Below are positions 25,504 through 33,548 of a DNA stretch of 33,548 bases, one piece after another. Below the pieces are notes generated by a model. It made no database searches and was not told the DNA's origin. It saw only the letters and a program-made list of their open reading frames with translations. Made by a program: the position numbers and the translations under genes. Numbering within the stretch: the stretch's first letter is position 1; every line of letters begins with the position of its first letter. This stretch comes from Gemmatimonadota bacterium (GTDB lineage Bacteria > Gemmatimonadota > Gemmatimonadetes > Longimicrobiales > Gaopeijiaceae), in NCBI GenBank assembly GCA_013043565.1, contig JABDNZ010000488.1, forward strand, positions 1 to 33,548. The letters run 5' to 3'.

Positions 25504-26124
25504 TTACTTGTACTTGACGGAGCAGCCGTACGGTTGGGTGGTGGGTTGGCTCACGGGATTACCAGACATAGCCTCGGACATAGCCTGGACCAGGTAGTTC
25601 TGGGCTCCGTCTATGTCCGACAGGCGGGAAGAGGGGCGGTCATCGATGGCGCCGTTGTAGAGAAGGACTCCCCCAGGATCGATCAGATACATCTGTGGAG
25701 TAGTTCTGGCCCCAAAGGCTCGACCCACAACTCCCTCGGGGTCGAGAAGGACCGCGGCTGCCTGGTTCCCGTTCGTTTCGTTCATGGCGCCCATCTCGGC
25801 AGCTTCGTAGTACCCTTGCTCGCCCGGTGCCGAAGAGACGACGGAAAGCCAGACCACTCCCTTTCGGCCGTATTCGGCCTGGAGTTTCTGCATGTTCCCG
25901 CTTCCGTAGTGCTTCTGCACGAACGGGCAGCCGTAGTTCAGCCATTCGAGGACCACCCATTTTCCCGCGTAGTCCGAGAGGCTGTGTTCCCGCCCGTCGG
26001 TGTCGGGAAGGGTAAAGGTCGGGGAAGGTGCACCGATCTCAGGGTCCTGCAACTGGCCGGAGAGATCCGAAGCCGGGGCCAGCATGGGAAGACCAAAAAG
26101 CAAAAGGGCCGCAACAACTCGCAT
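25504..26124 (-). CDS. Exported redoxin (AhpC/TSA thioredoxin-like)
   Basis: Periplasmic thioredoxin-fold protein of 206 aa. A signal peptide (MRVVAALLLFGLPMLAPASDLSG) is followed by the redoxin domain: GAPSPTFTLPDTDG, then WVVLEWLNYGCPFVQKHY with the single active-site C66 (GCPFV, not CxxC), and TTPQMYLIDPGG with the cis-Pro. The WLN-x-x-CPFV-x-KHY signature marks a peroxiredoxin-like group commonly found exported. A second Cys lies near the C-terminus (YGCSVKYK) and could resolve a disulfide. The ORF track begins at a GTG (26148); the ATG at 26124 is used because it starts the signal peptide and has AGGAAA upstream. It sits 81 bp after dsbD, a probable electron donor. Peroxide reduction is likely but unproven. 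Confidence 0.88.
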   Translation of the reverse strand: MRVVAALLLFGLPMLAPASDLSGQLQDPEIGAPSPTFTLPDTDGREHSLSDYAGKWVVLEWLNYGCPFVQKHYGSGNMQKLQAEYGRKGVVWLSVVSSAPGEQGYYEAAEMGAMNETNGNQAAAVLLDPEGVVGRAFGARTTPQMYLIDPGGVLLYNGAIDDRPSSRLSDIDGAQNYLVQAMSEAMSGNPVSQPTTQPYGCSVKYK

Positions 26125-26205
26125 CGGAGTTTTCCTATTCGTTGACACGGGGGTCGAACCGTGCAGCTGTACTCTCGACTCCGGATCGAAGGTGAGAACC
26201 GATTT

Positions 26206-28443
26206 TCACGGAGAGAGAACCTCTTCCAGGGCATCCAACACGATCTGTGCCGTGAGAATGGCTGGGAGCAGGTTGGGTTCCGAACCCGATTCCCCTCGAT
26301 AGAGGACATACACCGGGACCCCGGTTCGCCCCAGGGCTTCGAGGGCTTCGGTGATCTCCGGATCGTACCGGGTCCAGTCCGCTTTGAAAAGCGCGACGTT
26401 CCGGTCCTCGAAAGCCTGCTGAACAGCATCGGTATTCAGGACGACCCGCTCGTTCACCTGGCACGTTAGGCACCACGCGGCGGTGAAGTCCAAGAAGACC
26501 GGCGTGCCCTGAGCCAGCGTGCGATCCACCTCGGCCTGGGAGAAAGGAGCCCACCCTTCCGTTACAGCCATCAGGGGAGCCTCCTGGGCCGCGCCCCGAG
26601 CGACCAAAGCAATGGCGGCGGTCCACATTACAAGTGAGAGCGCCCTGGCGATCACACCGCTCCTTTTGTCGGTTCTCTGCCACCGTCCCACCATCCATCC
26701 GGCTGATGTCACAAAGAGGAGGGCCGACAACAGATAGGTGGCCCCACCGATGCCCGTCTGTTGACCAAATACCCAGATCAGCCAGATGACCGTGGCGAAC
26801 ATGGGGAAAGCCATGACATGCCGCAGGGTTTCCATCCACGGGCCGGGTTTCGGCAGTTTCTCCAGGAGCCCAGGGGCCAGCGACAAGACCAGATACGGAA
26901 GCGCCATCCCGATTCCCAGGAATCCGAAGATCAGGAGGGTTTCCGGGACTGAACGAGTTAACGCAAAACCGAGAGCGGCTCCCATGAACGGAGCGGTGCA
27001 GGGGGTGGCGATGATCGTGGCCAGGACCCCGGAAGCCAGGGATTCACTGTAGCTGCCTGATTCGCCCACCTTGCCGCCGAGGCGGGTCAGGGTAGCTCCG
27101 ACCTCGAAGAGGCCCATCAGGTTCAGGCCGATGGCGAAAAAGAGAGCAGCCATGAAGGCCACGAAGGCCGGGGATTGGAGTTGGAATCCCCATCCCAACT
27201 GGTTTCCTCCGGCCCGAAGAATGATCAGGACCCCGGCCAGGACCAAGAACGCCAAAACCACACCCAGGGCGAACAGGAGGCCCTGATTCCTGACCTGACC
27301 TCGGTCCTCCCCGCCCTGACTGGCGGCGCCGAGGATCTTCAGCGAGAGGATGGGGAATACGCAGGGCATGAGGTTCAGCAGGATCCCGCCCAGGAATGCG
27401 AAGACCAGGGCGAGGGTCAGCGTGAACCCGTCAGCCCCGGGAGCTAGGGTCGCCCCGGAGGATTCCGTGGCATTCCCGGCCGTAGGGTCGGCCTCCGACC
27501 CGGCTTCCTGGACAGGGGGGGCGCCTTCCACGGCGGCTTCGACGAGGAGACCTGGCACCATTCCATCCCCGCTCCAACTGCTCCCGTCTTCGGCTTTCAG
27601 GATGCCTCGTAAAGTGGTCGCTGTCGCCGTGGAGTAGGTCGAGCGGGTCAACTCCAAGCTCAGGCCGTTCCCTTCGACCGCCATCACCTGAGGCGCGGCC
27701 GGCTCCACCACCTCGCCTGCGTACGAGAAGAAGTACACGGAGTCGGGCAGGGAGGCGTTCTCGTCGGCCGACTCGATCGAGAGGCGATATCCCCCCTCCG
27801 TCACCTCAGCGCTGGCCGACCAACCAGGGACCGATTTCGGGAGTCGGTCTCGAGCGGTCTGAAACAGGTCTGCCCATTGGCGGTCCAGCTGGGGAGGATC
27901 TTCGGAGACCTGAAGCTGCAAGGAGACCTCCGCATAATCGGGATCGCAGAGAGCTTCGCAGATCAGCCAATCAACCTGAGCGGCGAGGGTGATGGCCTCC
28001 CCGGGCGTGAGGTCGAACGGAGGAGTGACCTCCACCATGAGAGCCAGCCCGTCCCCGTACACGTAGTCGAGCAGGGGGCCTGCCCGGTACTGGGAGGGAA
28101 CCGGCCATTGGATCTCCCCGGTTTCCCACCCCGATGGGAGAAACCACTCGATCTCCGTGGGTAGTCCGGTATCCCCCACATTCACGAAGTAGTTGTGCCA
28201 TCCGGGGTCCATCTCGAATCGGACGGCCACGGTGAAGGGGGTCCCGGGCTGGATGCTGGAGACCTCCGAGACCAGGTATGCGTCGCTATGGGTGCTGTTG
28301 AATCCCTGACCAGAGAGGAGGCCCGGGGAACCGGCCAAGGCCAGGACTACAGCCCAGTGAGCGGCCAGGCCGGCCGAGGCTGGCAGGGTAGCCGGGGAAG
28401 TGGCCCTTGGCCACTGGAAAAAACGTCTCTTCAAGAAGCGCAC
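26206..28443 (-). CDS. dsbD: DsbD/ScsB-family thiol:disulfide interchange reductase
   Basis: Inner-membrane electron conduit of 745 aa that carries reducing equivalents from cytoplasmic thioredoxin to periplasmic proteins. After a signal sequence, the alpha domain (about 45-280) contains WLICEALCDPDYAEVSL, with the paired Cys typical of the ScsB/DsbD alpha domain. An eight-helix transporter domain follows, with its two active cysteines in GILLNLMPCVFPILSLKILG and TIIATPCTAPFMGAALGF. The C-terminal thioredoxin domain has the CLTC active site (DFTAAWCLTCQVNE). ScsB proteins are tied to copper tolerance and the alpha domain here looks ScsB-like, fitting the copper pump elsewhere in the window. 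The start is a GTG with AGGAG 12 nt upstream, a little far, so an alternative start nearby is possible. It heads the redoxin/VKOR cluster. Confidence 0.92.
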   Translation of the reverse strand: MRFLKRRFFQWPRATSPATLPASAGLAAHWAVVLALAGSPGLLSGQGFNSTHSDAYLVSEVSSIQPGTPFTVAVRFEMDPGWHNYFVNVGDTGLPTEIEWFLPSGWETGEIQWPVPSQYRAGPLLDYVYGDGLALMVEVTPPFDLTPGEAITLAAQVDWLICEALCDPDYAEVSLQLQVSEDPPQLDRQWADLFQTARDRLPKSVPGWSASAEVTEGGYRLSIESADENASLPDSVYFFSYAGEVVEPAAPQVMAVEGNGLSLELTRSTYSTATATTLRGILKAEDGSSWSGDGMVPGLLVEAAVEGAPPVQEAGSEADPTAGNATESSGATLAPGADGFTLTLALVFAFLGGILLNLMPCVFPILSLKILGAASQGGEDRGQVRNQGLLFALGVVLAFLVLAGVLIILRAGGNQLGWGFQLQSPAFVAFMAALFFAIGLNLMGLFEVGATLTRLGGKVGESGSYSESLASGVLATIIATPCTAPFMGAALGFALTRSVPETLLIFGFLGIGMALPYLVLSLAPGLLEKLPKPGPWMETLRHVMAFPMFATVIWLIWVFGQQTGIGGATYLLSALLFVTSAGWMVGRWQRTDKRSGVIARALSLVMWTAAIALVARGAAQEAPLMAVTEGWAPFSQAEVDRTLAQGTPVFLDFTAAWCLTCQVNERVVLNTDAVQQAFEDRNVALFKADWTRYDPEITEALEALGRTGVPVYVLYRGESGSEPNLLPAILTAQIVLDALEEVLSP

Positions 28444-28561
28444 CAGCGTCGTAAGCTCCTGATTGAAGTCGGGTTATCAAATCCTGACGGAGAGGAGTGT
28501 ACTGGAAAACGAGGGGGGATTCCAGGGGACGCGGGAGACGGTTCGCGGTTGGGGTCCGGGG

Positions 28562-29605
28562 TCAGGTGTCCCGGTGCTCTTCCAGAAAGTCGTCCGCCCC
28601 TTCTGGGAGAAGGAGATTGTCGGAGATTTCAGCGATTTCTTCGGCCTGTTTCCATACCGCTTCAAGGGCTTTTAACTCACCCTGAAGGGCTCGCCGCTCC
28701 TGTTCTTCATGAAGGGCCATCTCGAGGGCCAGCCTGGACGGCCTGGGCAGCCGATGCACCAGCCCGTAGTGCTTCTCTTTGATGGGCTTCCAGGAACCGT
28801 CCCCCACGGGACGGGTCCAGATATTGTCGGCCTCGTCCTTCCGCTCCAGCGAGATCCTCCGAATAAATTCAATGGGGTGCCCGGCGTCCTCGATTTCCCG
28901 CACCGCGTCCTGGACGACGCCTTTTCCGGCTCCTCCTCGGTTGATCCCCGTGATGAGGCGGTTAGCGACCTTCACCGCTTCGGCCCCCTCCCACCGCTTG
29001 TCCAGCTTACCCCTTTTGATCTCGACCACCCATTCGTCGTCTTCCCCTGCCGAGAGGAGCTTGGCCTTCTCCAAGTCCGGGGCCTTGAGCTTCAAGACCT
29101 TCCCGTTCTCATCCTTAAGCCTCACCAGGGTCCGGGAGTTTCTGATGATGTTCACGAAATTCCCGGATTGGCCCAGCAGTGCGCCGGAGAGGACCCCTGT
29201 GGCGACCCCGGCGATGGCCACCGTTCCGACCACTGCCCCGACCCCGACCCCGTAGAGGACGGCCTTCTTCCTCCGCCGACCGAACTGGTCCCCGTAGCGC
29301 CAGGCCGCGAACTCCGGCCGCAACGGGACGCCGATCCGAACCAGCTCCGTGCCCTCCAGATGTCGAGCCATCCCGATGTTTTCCGATGAGGCCCGCATTC
29401 GGGTGCTGTGGAAGAGGATCTCACAGTCTTCGATGGCCTCCCACCGCTCCTCGATGGGAGAGAGGTTCCAGCGCTCGCATTTCCTGCAAACTACCCAGAG
29501 TCGGCCTTTGGCGGAGTCGAAGGCCAGACGCCGACCCACGGGGAAGTGCTCCACGATCTGGTTTTCCCCCAGCGGGTGGTGGCAGAACATGCAGGTGGAA
29601 TACAT
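28562..29605 (-). CDS. Unrecognised protein with zinc-ribbon-like N-terminus and a membrane segment
   Basis: I do not recognise the family. The 347-aa protein starts with CMFCHHPL (C5, C8) and VVCRKCERWNLSP (C40, C43), a four-cysteine treble-clef or zinc-ribbon pattern. Residues about 112-143 (AVLYGVGVGAVVGTVAIAGVATG...) are hydrophobic and Gly-rich, either a helical hairpin or one or two membrane helices. A mixed alpha/beta region follows with charged motifs (DDEWVVEIKRGKLDKRWEG). It ends in a long charged helix (LEMALHEEQERRALQGELKALEAVW) that may form a coiled coil. There is no signal peptide. Downstream on the same strand is dsbD (118-bp gap). Upstream is the small membrane protein after tkt, with a hairpin between. 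Codon use looks like the neighbours, so it is probably a resident gene. Function unknown. Confidence 0.7.
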   Translation of the reverse strand: MYSTCMFCHHPLGENQIVEHFPVGRRLAFDSAKGRLWVVCRKCERWNLSPIEERWEAIEDCEILFHSTRMRASSENIGMARHLEGTELVRIGVPLRPEFAAWRYGDQFGRRRKKAVLYGVGVGAVVGTVAIAGVATGVLSGALLGQSGNFVNIIRNSRTLVRLKDENGKVLKLKAPDLEKAKLLSAGEDDEWVVEIKRGKLDKRWEGAEAVKVANRLITGINRGGAGKGVVQDAVREIEDAGHPIEFIRRISLERKDEADNIWTRPVGDGSWKPIKEKHYGLVHRLPRPSRLALEMALHEEQERRALQGELKALEAVWKQAEEIAEISDNLLLPEGADDFLEEHRDT

Positions 29606-29631
29606 GACCGGGCGATTTCTCTCAAAGGATC

Positions 29632-29654
29632 GGCGGGAACCTCGTGTCCCCGCC
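29632..29654 (-). terminator. Possible weak hairpin between small membrane protein and zinc-ribbon gene
   Basis: GGCGGG-11 nt-CCCGCC forms a 6-bp GC stem in the 98-bp gap downstream of the tkt-linked membrane protein. The sequence after it on the minus strand has only a TTT, so it is a weak terminator candidate at most. Confidence 0.25.
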
Positions 29655-29703
29655 CGCTTTGATTACGTCCGAAATCTAGCCTGTCTTCAGGGATGCCAGG
29701 GAG

Positions 29704-30063
29704 TCACCCCCGGATCTGGCTCCGCCATATCCAGCCACCCAGGAAGAGTGCCGCTACCAGGAATAGGGGACCGGAAATGGCGATGTACGCCGAAATGTGG
29801 AATCTTCCCCATGCCCAGAAGATGTAGAGCAGGCCAGAACCAGCGAACGCCACGGCCCCGATCCATTCCCATCGCCAGGCCAGAAGAAGGATGGCGAGTA
29901 CCACCATGTTGGGAATGAGATGCATGAACAGGGCGACCAGGGTCTGCCAGAACGTGTGCCCCTCGCCGAAGACATCCAGGGCGAAGAGGCCCAGGAAGAG
30001 GATGTAGAGGATCGTAAGACCCCTGGGGGTCCAGAAGAGCAGGAATCGCAGGCTGTCGTTCAT
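29704..30063 (-). CDS. Small four-helix integral membrane protein
   Basis: Protein of 119 aa made almost wholly of four hydrophobic helices: LTILYILFLGLFALDVF, ALFMHLIPNMVVLAILLLAW, WIGAVAFAGSGLLYIFWAW and YIAISGPLFLVAALFLGGWIW. It is probably an inner-membrane protein of the small uncharacterised type found beside unrelated housekeeping genes. The ORF track uses a GTG at 30072. The ATG at 30063 has GGGAGGT 7 nt upstream, whereas the GTG falls inside that ribosome-binding site, so the ATG is chosen. It follows tkt by 25 bp and is likely cotranscribed. No function can be given. Confidence 0.75.
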   Translation of the reverse strand: MNDSLRFLLFWTPRGLTILYILFLGLFALDVFGEGHTFWQTLVALFMHLIPNMVVLAILLLAWRWEWIGAVAFAGSGLLYIFWAWGRFHISAYIAISGPLFLVAALFLGGWIWRSQIRG

Positions 30064-30088
30064 GAGTGCCACCTCCCGGTTCTTGCCG

Positions 30089-32176
30089 CTACCCGCTCAG
30101 GACCTTCCGTGCCGTCTCCACCACCGCCGAGGTCGTGATGCCGAACTTCTCGAAGAGGGTGGTCCACGGCGCAGAGGCTCCGAAACGGTCGATGCCGACC
30201 GCCTTCCCCTCGGCTCCCAACCAGCGCTCCCATCCCAGAGTCGTTCCGGCCTCCACCGACACCCGGTGTCGAACGGCGGGTGGCAGCACGTGGTCCCGGT
30301 AGGCCGGGCCTTGAGCCATGAAAAGCTGCCAACTGGGCATGCTTACGACTCGAGTCGGGATCCCTTCGGACTCGAAGACCGCTCTGGCCTCCACAGCCAT
30401 GTGGAGCTCCGATCCGCTGGCCAGCAGGACGAGTTGAGGGGTACCGTTCGTGGCTTCCTGCATGATATAACCGCCCATGCGCAGGTCTTCCGCGCCGTTG
30501 GCGTTGCTCCGCTCCAGGCAGGGGACCCCCTGCCTCGTCAGCGAAAGGAACGCCGGCCGGTCCTCCTGCTCCACGGCCACCTTCCAGGCCACGGCGGTCT
30601 CGGCGGGATCCCCAGGCCGGAGGTCGATGAGGTTCGGGATGGCCCGGAGCGCCATGAGGTGCTCCACCGGCTGGTGGGTCGGACCGTCCTCTCCCAGGCC
30701 GATGGAGTCGTGCGTGAAGACGTATGTGACGGGGATCTCCATCAGGGCCGCCATCCTGATGGCCGGACGCATGTAGTCGGAGAAGACCAGGAAGGTGCCT
30801 GCAAAGGGACGGACGCCGCCGTGGAGGGCCATCCCGTTCAGAAGTGAAGCCATGGCGTGCTCCCGAACCCCGAAATGGATGATTCTGCCGCCGGGGTTGT
30901 GGGCCAGGAGGTCGCCCCCTCCCTTGATGTCGGTTTTGTTCGACCCGCCCAGGTCCGCCGACCCTCCGATGAGGTTCGGAATCCGCCCGGCGAGGGCCTG
31001 AAGAACAGTCCCTGAGGAGGCTCGAGTGGCCTGTGGTTTCTCCAGCTTCACCAGGTCCGGAACGTCGGAATCCCAGTCCTCCGGAAGCTGCCCGGCCATC
31101 ACGCTCTCGAACTCGGTGGCTTCTTCGGGGAAATCGGTCTGATAGTCCCCGAAGCGCTCTTCCCAGTCCTCCTGGAGCTTCCGGCCTCGGATCCGGCACT
31201 CGTCCCGGCACCACGCCAGGGCCCCCGGATCCACATGAAAAGCGTCCTGAGACGGATACCCCAGGTTCTCTTTTGTTGCCTTGATTTCGTCCTCGCCGAG
31301 AGGGGCTCCGTGGCTGGACTCGCTCCCGGCCTTGTTGGGGCTACCGAATGCTATCTGGGTTCGGAGAATGATCAGGGTGGGTTTGTTCGTTTCGGCCCGG
31401 GCCTCCTGAAGGGCCCGGTCCATGGCTGCACGATCGTTCCCGTCACCCACCTTCAAGACGTGCCATCCGTACGAACGGAACCGTAACTCCTGATCGGTGG
31501 AGGAGGCGAGATCGGTGTCGCCCTCGATGGAGATCTGGTTGTCGTCGTAGATCCAGATCAGCTTCCCGAGCTGCTGATGCCCCGCCAACTCTGCGGCCTC
31601 ATGAGAGATGCCTTCCATGAGGTCCCCATCCGAGCAGAACACATAGGTGAAGTGGTCTACGATCGTATGCCCTGGTTTGTTGAATCGAGCGGCAAGCCAG
31701 CGTTCCGCCATGGCCATGCCTACGGAGTTCGCGACACCCTGGCCCAGGGGCCCCGTGGTGGTTTCGACACCTGGAGTGATTCGGTATTCGGGGTGGCCCG
31801 GAGTCCTGGAGCCCCACTGCCGGAACTCCCTGATGTCGTCCAGGCCCAGGTCGTATCCGGTGAGGTGGAGAAGGGAGTAAGCCAACATCGACGCATGACC
31901 CAATGACAGGACGAACCGATCCCGGTCGGGCCACGTGGGGTCCAGAGGGTTGTGTCGGAGATGCCGAGTCCAGACCTCGTACCCGAGGGGGGCGAGGCCC
32001 ATGGGCGCCCCTGGATGCCCCGAGTTGGCCTTCTGGATAGCGTCCATGGAGAGGACACGGATTGCGTCGACGAGGTGTTGGTCTCGGGCGGGGCCTTCGA
32101 GGGATGGCATTCGGCTTGACTCCATAGCGTGAAGAAGCCGCCCGGACTCTTCTTGTCCGCGGCGGCCTTCGTTCAT
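30089..32176 (-). CDS. tkt: Transketolase
   Basis: ThDP-dependent transketolase of the pentose phosphate pathway, transferring two-carbon units between ketose and aldose phosphates in the cytoplasm. At 695 aa it is slightly longer than the usual 660 or so. Signatures in order are [24 protein letters not shown], the ThDP/Mg motif [18 protein letters not shown] with [14 protein letters not shown] (first Gly of the motif replaced by Ser), [19 protein letters not shown] with the catalytic Glu, [20 protein letters not shown] and the C-terminal domain. The first 25 or so residues are not conserved-looking. ATGs at codons 18 and 23 are alternatives, and none has a clear ribosome-binding site. The gene begins 28 bp after leuS and ends in TAG. 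Confidence 0.96.
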   Translation of the reverse strand: MNEGRRGQEESGRLLHAMESSRMPSLEGPARDQHLVDAIRVLSMDAIQKANSGHPGAPMGLAPLGYEVWTRHLRHNPLDPTWPDRDRFVLSLGHASMLAYSLLHLTGYDLGLDDIREFRQWGSRTPGHPEYRITPGVETTTGPLGQGVANSVGMAMAERWLAARFNKPGHTIVDHFTYVFCSDGDLMEGISHEAAELAGHQQLGKLIWIYDDNQISIEGDTDLASSTDQELRFRSYGWHVLKVGDGNDRAAMDRALQEARAETNKPTLIILRTQIAFGSPNKAGSESSHGAPLGEDEIKATKENLGYPSQDAFHVDPGALAWCRDECRIRGRKLQEDWEERFGDYQTDFPEEATEFESVMAGQLPEDWDSDVPDLVKLEKPQATRASSGTVLQALAGRIPNLIGGSADLGGSNKTDIKGGGDLLAHNPGGRIIHFGVREHAMASLLNGMALHGGVRPFAGTFLVFSDYMRPAIRMAALMEIPVTYVFTHDSIGLGEDGPTHQPVEHLMALRAIPNLIDLRPGDPAETAVAWKVAVEQEDRPAFLSLTRQGVPCLERSNANGAEDLRMGGYIMQEATNGTPQLVLLASGSELHMAVEARAVFESEGIPTRVVSMPSWQLFMAQGPAYRDHVLPPAVRHRVSVEAGTTLGWERWLGAEGKAVGIDRFGASAPWTTLFEKFGITTSAVVETARKVLSG

Positions 32177-32204
32177 GGTTCTCGATTCTTCAGGGATAGG
32201 TTAT

Positions 32205-33548
32205 TCATCCCACCACGAAGTTCAGGAGGCGGTTCGGAACGAAGATGACCCGGCGCACCGTCGTTCCGTCCAGGTGCCGGGTGACGTTCTCCTGGGCTCG
32301 AGCCAGAGCTTCTGCTTCTTCCTGGCTCGCACCGGCGGGAGCCTCCACGGTTCCGCGGAGCTTCCCATTTACCTGCACAGCGATCTTGACTGTTTCCTCC
32401 GAGACCTTCTCCGGATCGAAGGCTGGCCAGTTGGCCCCGTCGAACACCGATTCGCCGTGGCCCATCCGCTCCCACAGCTCTTCCGACAAGTGGGGCGCGA
32501 AAGGAGCAATGAGGGGAACCAGGGCTTCCACCTCAGCCCTGACCGCCTGCCTGCCTCCGGCTCGGACGGCATTCAGGTACTCCATCATCGCCGCGATAGC
32601 GGTGTTGTACTGGAGCTTCGGCAGCTGTTCCCCCACCTGCTTGATCGTTTTGTGCAGCTTCTGCTCGACCTGAGGATCGGGCGGCGCGTCGGGTTCGGAG
32701 GCGGCGATGGCCGACACCACCGTGTCGAACAGACGGTGCAAAAACCCGAAGGGTCCCTGGATGCCTTCGTCCCGGTAGTCACCTCCCTCGGCGAACGGTC
32801 CCAGGAACATCAGGTAGATGCGGAAGGTGTCGGCCCCGACCTGCTCGATGATCGGGTCCGGGACAATGACGTTTCCTTTGCTCTTGGACATCTTGGCCCC
32901 CTCACGGATGATGAGGCCGTGCTTGCGGAACTTCAGGAACGGTTCTTCGAAACCCACATGGCCCATGTCTTTCAGGGCCATGGTGATGAACCGGGCATAG
33001 AGAAGGTGCAGTACGGCGTGTTCTTCCCCACCGATGTAGCAATCCACCGGGAGCCACCGCTGGGTGATCCCCGGGTCCATGGGGACGTCCTCATGGTCTG
33101 TCGAGGGGTACCGAAGGAAATACCAGGATGAGTCCAGGAAGGTATCCGACACGTCCGTCTCTCGCCGGGCACCTCCACCACATTCGGGGCACTGGGTCTT
33201 GTACCACTCCTCCACCCTGGCGAGAGGGCTGACTCCGGAGTCGTCCGGCTTGAAGTCCTCCAACCTCGGGAGAACGACCGGGAGGTCCTCTTCGGGCACC
33301 GCCACGGGACCGCACTGGTCGCAATGGATGATGGGGATGGGGGGACCCCAGTACCTCTGTCTGGAGATGCACCAATCGTGGAGCCGGTAGTTCACCTGGG
33401 GCTCGGCCAGGCTCTGGGTTTCGAGCCATTCCACGATGGCCCTGGCGCCCTCCCGCCAGGGGGCACCATCGAATCGTCCTGAGTTCACCAGGATACCGTC
33501 GCCGACGTAGGCTTCCTCGAGGGGGGTGTCGGAGTCATCGCCTGGTCC
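32205..33548 (-). CDS. leuS: Leucyl-tRNA synthetase, C-terminal part, cut by window edge
   Basis: The last 447 residues of leucyl-tRNA synthetase, which charges tRNA-Leu with leucine using ATP. The reading frame continues without a stop to the window edge; the ORF-track Met at 33488 is an internal GTG. Visible elements are NYRLHDWCISRQRYWGPPIPI, the zinc-finger-like C-x-x-C pairs (HCDQC and CPECGGG), DSSWYFLRYP, GGEEHAVLHLLYARF and the class I signature KMSKSKGN. These are followed by the anticodon-binding helical domain and the small C-terminal domain (VQVNGKLRGTVEAPAG). The remaining catalytic and editing parts lie outside. It is followed 28 bp later by tkt. Confidence 0.97.
   Translation of the reverse strand, partial: GPGDDSDTPLEEAYVGDGILVNSGRFDGAPWREGARAIVEWLETQSLAEPQVNYRLHDWCISRQRYWGPPIPIIHCDQCGPVAVPEEDLPVVLPRLEDFKPDDSGVSPLARVEEWYKTQCPECGGGARRETDVSDTFLDSSWYFLRYPSTDHEDVPMDPGITQRWLPVDCYIGGEEHAVLHLLYARFITMALKDMGHVGFEEPFLKFRKHGLIIREGAKMSKSKGNVIVPDPIIEQVGADTFRIYLMFLGPFAEGGDYRDEGIQGPFGFLHRLFDTVVSAIAASEPDAPPDPQVEQKLHKTIKQVGEQLPKLQYNTAIAAMMEYLNAVRAGGRQAVRAEVEALVPLIAPFAPHLSEELWERMGHGESVFDGANWPAFDPEKVSEETVKIAVQVNGKLRGTVEAPAGASQEEAEALARAQENVTRHLDGTTVRRVIFVPNRLLNFVVG

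Noticed and set aside
30060-31214. 384-aa minus-strand ORF in another frame of tkt
   Set aside because: Arg/Pro/Gly-rich low-complexity translation in an alternative frame of transketolase, which accounts for the sequence.

Overview
The window is GC-rich, densely packed bacterial chromosome with no phage genes, transposases, rRNA, tRNA or CRISPR that I can see. It carries class III cyclase/TolB-like/TPR proteins, a CusCBA-type metal pump, a VKOR-DsbA fusion, many lipoprotein signals and housekeeping genes (leuS, tkt, ychF). This fits a Gram-negative, outer-membrane-bearing environmental bacterium. The mix resembles Gemmatimonadota, but that is an inference and no marker gene here proves it.

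Layout, left to right. (1) 1-215: the C-terminal tail of a glycosyltransferase. (2) 316-5589: two convergent paralogous adenylate/guanylate cyclase-TPR genes. The minus-strand copy is interrupted by an in-frame TAG. (3) 5672-6841: a PLP enzyme of the D-cysteine desulfhydrase/ACC deaminase family with a lipoprotein signal. (4) A strong intrinsic terminator at 6934-6968 ends a long minus-strand block (17082 to 6999): OmpR-type regulator, sensor kinase, TolC-type channel, CusB-like adaptor, CusA-like RND pump, a tandem SnoaL/NTF2-like lipoprotein and an aldo/keto reductase. Three 11-bp-spaced direct repeats lie in front of the pump genes and look like a response-regulator operator.

(5) Divergent from the regulator are a rhodanese lipoprotein and then a translationally coupled trio: a 164-aa helical protein, a GMC oxidoreductase and a ThDP-dependent enzyme (17230-21518). 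(6) 21570-22610 is a YchF/OLA1-type ATPase with an unusual P-loop. It is preceded on its own strand by an orphan intrinsic terminator that suggests a leader or small RNA. (7) 22831-23391 encodes a small outer-membrane barrel-like protein. (8) 23420-28443 is a minus-strand envelope thiol-redox block: DsbD/ScsB-like reductase, redoxin, VKOR-DsbA fusion and an exported UlaG-like metallo-beta-lactamase-fold hydrolase. (9) 28562-33548, also minus strand, holds leuS (cut by the window edge), transketolase, a small membrane protein and an unrecognised zinc-ribbon-like membrane-associated protein.

The functional themes are nucleotide-cyclase signalling, copper/silver export under two-component control, extracytoplasmic thiol oxidation and reduction, and an unassigned alcohol-oxidase plus ThDP-enzyme pathway. 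Start sites were moved from the ORF-track starts where domain boundaries, ribosome-binding sites or overlaps support it. All functions are read from sequence motifs only; no database search was run.
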